DNA of 64,000 bases from UBA4416 sp044238845 (GTDB taxonomy: Bacteria > Bacteroidota > Bacteroidia > B-17B0 > Aurantibacillaceae): positions 19,536 to 83,535 of the forward strand of contig JBIICN010000014.1 of the NCBI GenBank assembly GCA_044238845.1, given 5' to 3'. Made by a program: the position numbers and the translations under genes. This document shows positions 62,524-64,000 of this stretch, one piece after another. Position 1 is the stretch's first letter. Each line of letters starts with the position of its first letter. The notes below the pieces were generated by a model. That model was not told where the DNA came from. It worked only from the letters and a program-made list of their open reading frames with translations, and did not search any database.

Positions 62524-62549
62524 AAGGGAAAGCTTTTCAGCTTTCCCTT
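62524..62549 (-). terminator. Terminator after the gene at 62556
   Basis: AAGGGAAAGCT-TTTC-AGCTTTCCCTT followed on the minus strand by TTTTTT. It lies 6 bp after the stop and 10 bp before the next ATG. Confidence 0.88.
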
Positions 62550-62555
62550 ATAAAT

Positions 62556-64000
62556 TTAGTGAGTAATAATTACTTTACCAACTTTTAATTCGGTATCGTT
62601 GTTATATACTTTGTAAGTATATACACCACTAGCAAAATTGCTAATATCCAAGCTGTTATTATTAACAACTATTTTATCAGCCACTAAAACCCCCATGATG
62701 TTATATAACTTAATGTTTACTTGTGTATAATCATTTGCATTAACAAATAACTGATTATTAGCAGGATTTGGAAACACATTAACGTTAGTAGATTGTTCTT
62801 CATTATCAATTGTTTGAGCCATACGTTTAGATGATTTTGAAGGACTAACGTTTTCGCAAGCATTGCGATAGCTTTGTTTATTGATGTCAAATAAAACAGT
62901 ACGAGCTTGATAAACCGATATACCATAATATGATGGGCATTGTTGGGCAATGCTAATCATACTTGATAATTGAGCAGGGTTTAATTTTTTATTTTGAGCT
63001 AAGTACTCTAAATAAAGTGTATTAAACTCTTGCTGACTTTGTTCTACTAAATTATTAGGAACGATAGCAGTATTAGCTTGTTTAGCATTATTAATGATAG
63101 ATGATTTTTTTTCGGCTTGATGAATTAAACTATCTACGGCTAATAATAAACCTGTATTATTAGATTTGATACTATTCATAAAACCAGATAAAGCAGCATC
63201 TTGCTGTACATCTATATTTTGTAACACTAAGTTGTATAATAAATGACGGCGATTCATCGCTTTTATACTCACTGTATTATCAACACTATTATCGGCTGCA
63301 TTTGCAGAAGCACTAGCCATTGATAAACCATTATTTTGTTCGTTATCAAAATCGGTTAAAATATCATCAGCACCTTGCATTAATGAAGCAAACCCATTAC
63401 CCGCTACTTTTAAATTGCCTGGCGTTGCCGTATTTGCAATACAAGCTGTACCAGTTGCTGCTGCAGAACTATTGTTGCCTCCCATAGAAAAACATCCTGC
63501 ACTCGCATCATTGGCTGATTTAGCAATAGGAATGTCGAATCCAGAACCTAAAGAGCGAGTAAAAAAGATGTGACTACTTGGATTACTACTACCTTGCATG
63601 TAAGTGTAGTAAGTTAAATCAGCACCTATATTAGGAATGTTCCATACATTATCAGCACTGTTAGTGCCGGTGTTGCCCGCTTGGTTTCCAATGACTGCAT
63701 TATTGTGCATCCAAATACCAAATTTAGCATTTTGCATATAGTTGCTTTTTACGCCATCAGTGGCCGCTGTTGAGTTATTTTCTTTAAAAGTAATACTCAT
63801 TGCTAAATTATTGATGCTGTTGCATTGTACACGAGGTACTTGATTTGAAGTCATAAAAATACCCGATTGCCAGTAAGCCCATTGATTAAGGCTAGGCATA
63901 TCAACAATATTATTAATCACTTTGTTTGCATTGGATCCCGTTACAGCAATGCCAGATTGCCAGTGATCGTTTGCATTATCTTGACGCATGTGAACTTCGT
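62556..64000 (-). CDS. Secreted beta-helix-like protein, C-terminal part (5' end beyond window)
   Basis: The frame is open to the right edge, so the ATG at 63989 is probably internal and the true start lies beyond the window. The visible 480 residues begin with parallel-beta-helix-like repeats (HWQSGIAVTGSNANKVINNI, YWQSGIFMTSNQVPRVQCNSI, KFGIWMHNNAVIGN) and continue through an Ala/Asn/Ser-rich region. A helical stretch (about 250-370) follows, and the last 75 residues are a type A T9SS sorting domain (VFPNPANNQL ... GVYTYKVYN). A surface polysaccharide-binding or adhesive role is possible; no catalytic residues can be assigned from this part. Confidence 0.88.
   Translation of the reverse strand, partial: EVHMRQDNANDHWQSGIAVTGSNANKVINNIVDMPSLNQWAYWQSGIFMTSNQVPRVQCNSINNLAMSITFKENNSTAATDGVKSNYMQNAKFGIWMHNNAVIGNQAGNTGTNSADNVWNIPNIGADLTYYTYMQGSSNPSSHIFFTRSLGSGFDIPIAKSANDASAGCFSMGGNNSSAAATGTACIANTATPGNLKVAGNGFASLMQGADDILTDFDNEQNNGLSMASASANAADNSVDNTVSIKAMNRRHLLYNLVLQNIDVQQDAALSGFMNSIKSNNTGLLLAVDSLIHQAEKKSSIINNAKQANTAIVPNNLVEQSQQEFNTLYLEYLAQNKKLNPAQLSSMISIAQQCPSYYGISVYQARTVLFDINKQSYRNACENVSPSKSSKRMAQTIDNEEQSTNVNVFPNPANNQLFVNANDYTQVNIKLYNIMGVLVADKIVVNNNSLDISNFASGVYTYKVYNNDTELKVGKVIITH

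Noticed and set aside
1..64000. CRISPR arrays, tRNA and rRNA genes, phage or transposase genes
   Set aside because: I found no regularly spaced direct repeats, no cloverleaf sequences with the T-loop consensus, and no recognisable mobile-element proteins.

Overview
The window is a chromosomal stretch of an A+T-rich member of the Bacteroidota. The evidence is the type A and type B C-terminal sorting domains of the type IX secretion system on at least six large secreted proteins, lineage-typical families (IPExxxVDY, DUF2480, HU-CCDC81-SPOR, GLPGLI-like small secreted proteins), a short primary sigma factor without region 1.1, few purine-rich ribosome binding sites, and many perfect TAnnTTTG -7 boxes. 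Most genes are core housekeeping genes. I see no prophage, plasmid, CRISPR array, transposase, rRNA or tRNA. I cannot name the genus.

Layout. 1-6354 (minus): purB (cut by the left edge), then an operon M16 peptidase - HD/CoaD fusion - secreted subtilase. 6426-16167 (plus): a MITE-like element, a small membrane protein, the fused isobutyryl-CoA mutase icmF, a secreted orphan, an SRPBCC/GyrI protein, a TPR-SpoIIE phosphatase and rsmI. 16197-24442 (mostly minus): a FUSC membrane protein with an attenuator-like leader, a sorting-domain protein, groESL, fabH and plsX. 24683-28375 (plus): sufE, an EamA transporter, rplU-rpmA and serS. 28451-31849: a giant adhesin-like secreted protein. 32263-38578: a histidine kinase, a four-gene membrane/methyltransferase operon, a bifunctional nuclease and etfBA. 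38654-43368: a Fic protein, pdhB, superoxide dismutase, rpe and the primary sigma factor. 43638-52152: recN, fabI, an IPExxxVDY protein, aroA, DUF2480 with a SUF-type DUF59 protein, a DUF1571/LysM protein and an HU-SPOR protein. 52154-59762: a lipoprotein, a barrel protein, an FAD oxidoreductase, a duplicated TPR-PD40 protein and a rimB-rimK-aspartoacylase cluster. 59764-64000 (minus): two tandemly duplicated type B sorting proteins and the C-terminal part of a third secreted protein (cut by the right edge).

How genes work together. plsX-fabH and fabI cover fatty acid and phospholipid initiation and elongation. sufE and the DUF59-DUF2480 pair belong to Fe-S assembly. etfBA and icmF fit acyl-CoA metabolism. 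rimB-rimK-AstE looks like a peptide-tag ligation and trimming module. The sigma factor at 42502-43368 is the likely reader of the TAnnTTTG promoters.

Nothing here is a clear new defence or biosynthetic system. The most interesting signals are small: a leader with mutually exclusive hairpins and a short ORF ahead of the FUSC gene, a 14-bp perfect inverted repeat that puts a start codon in its loop, several probable leaderless promoters, a tandem gene duplication with a readable scar, an HD-CoaD fusion, and at least eight families of dispersed palindromic or MITE-like elements confined to intergenic gaps.
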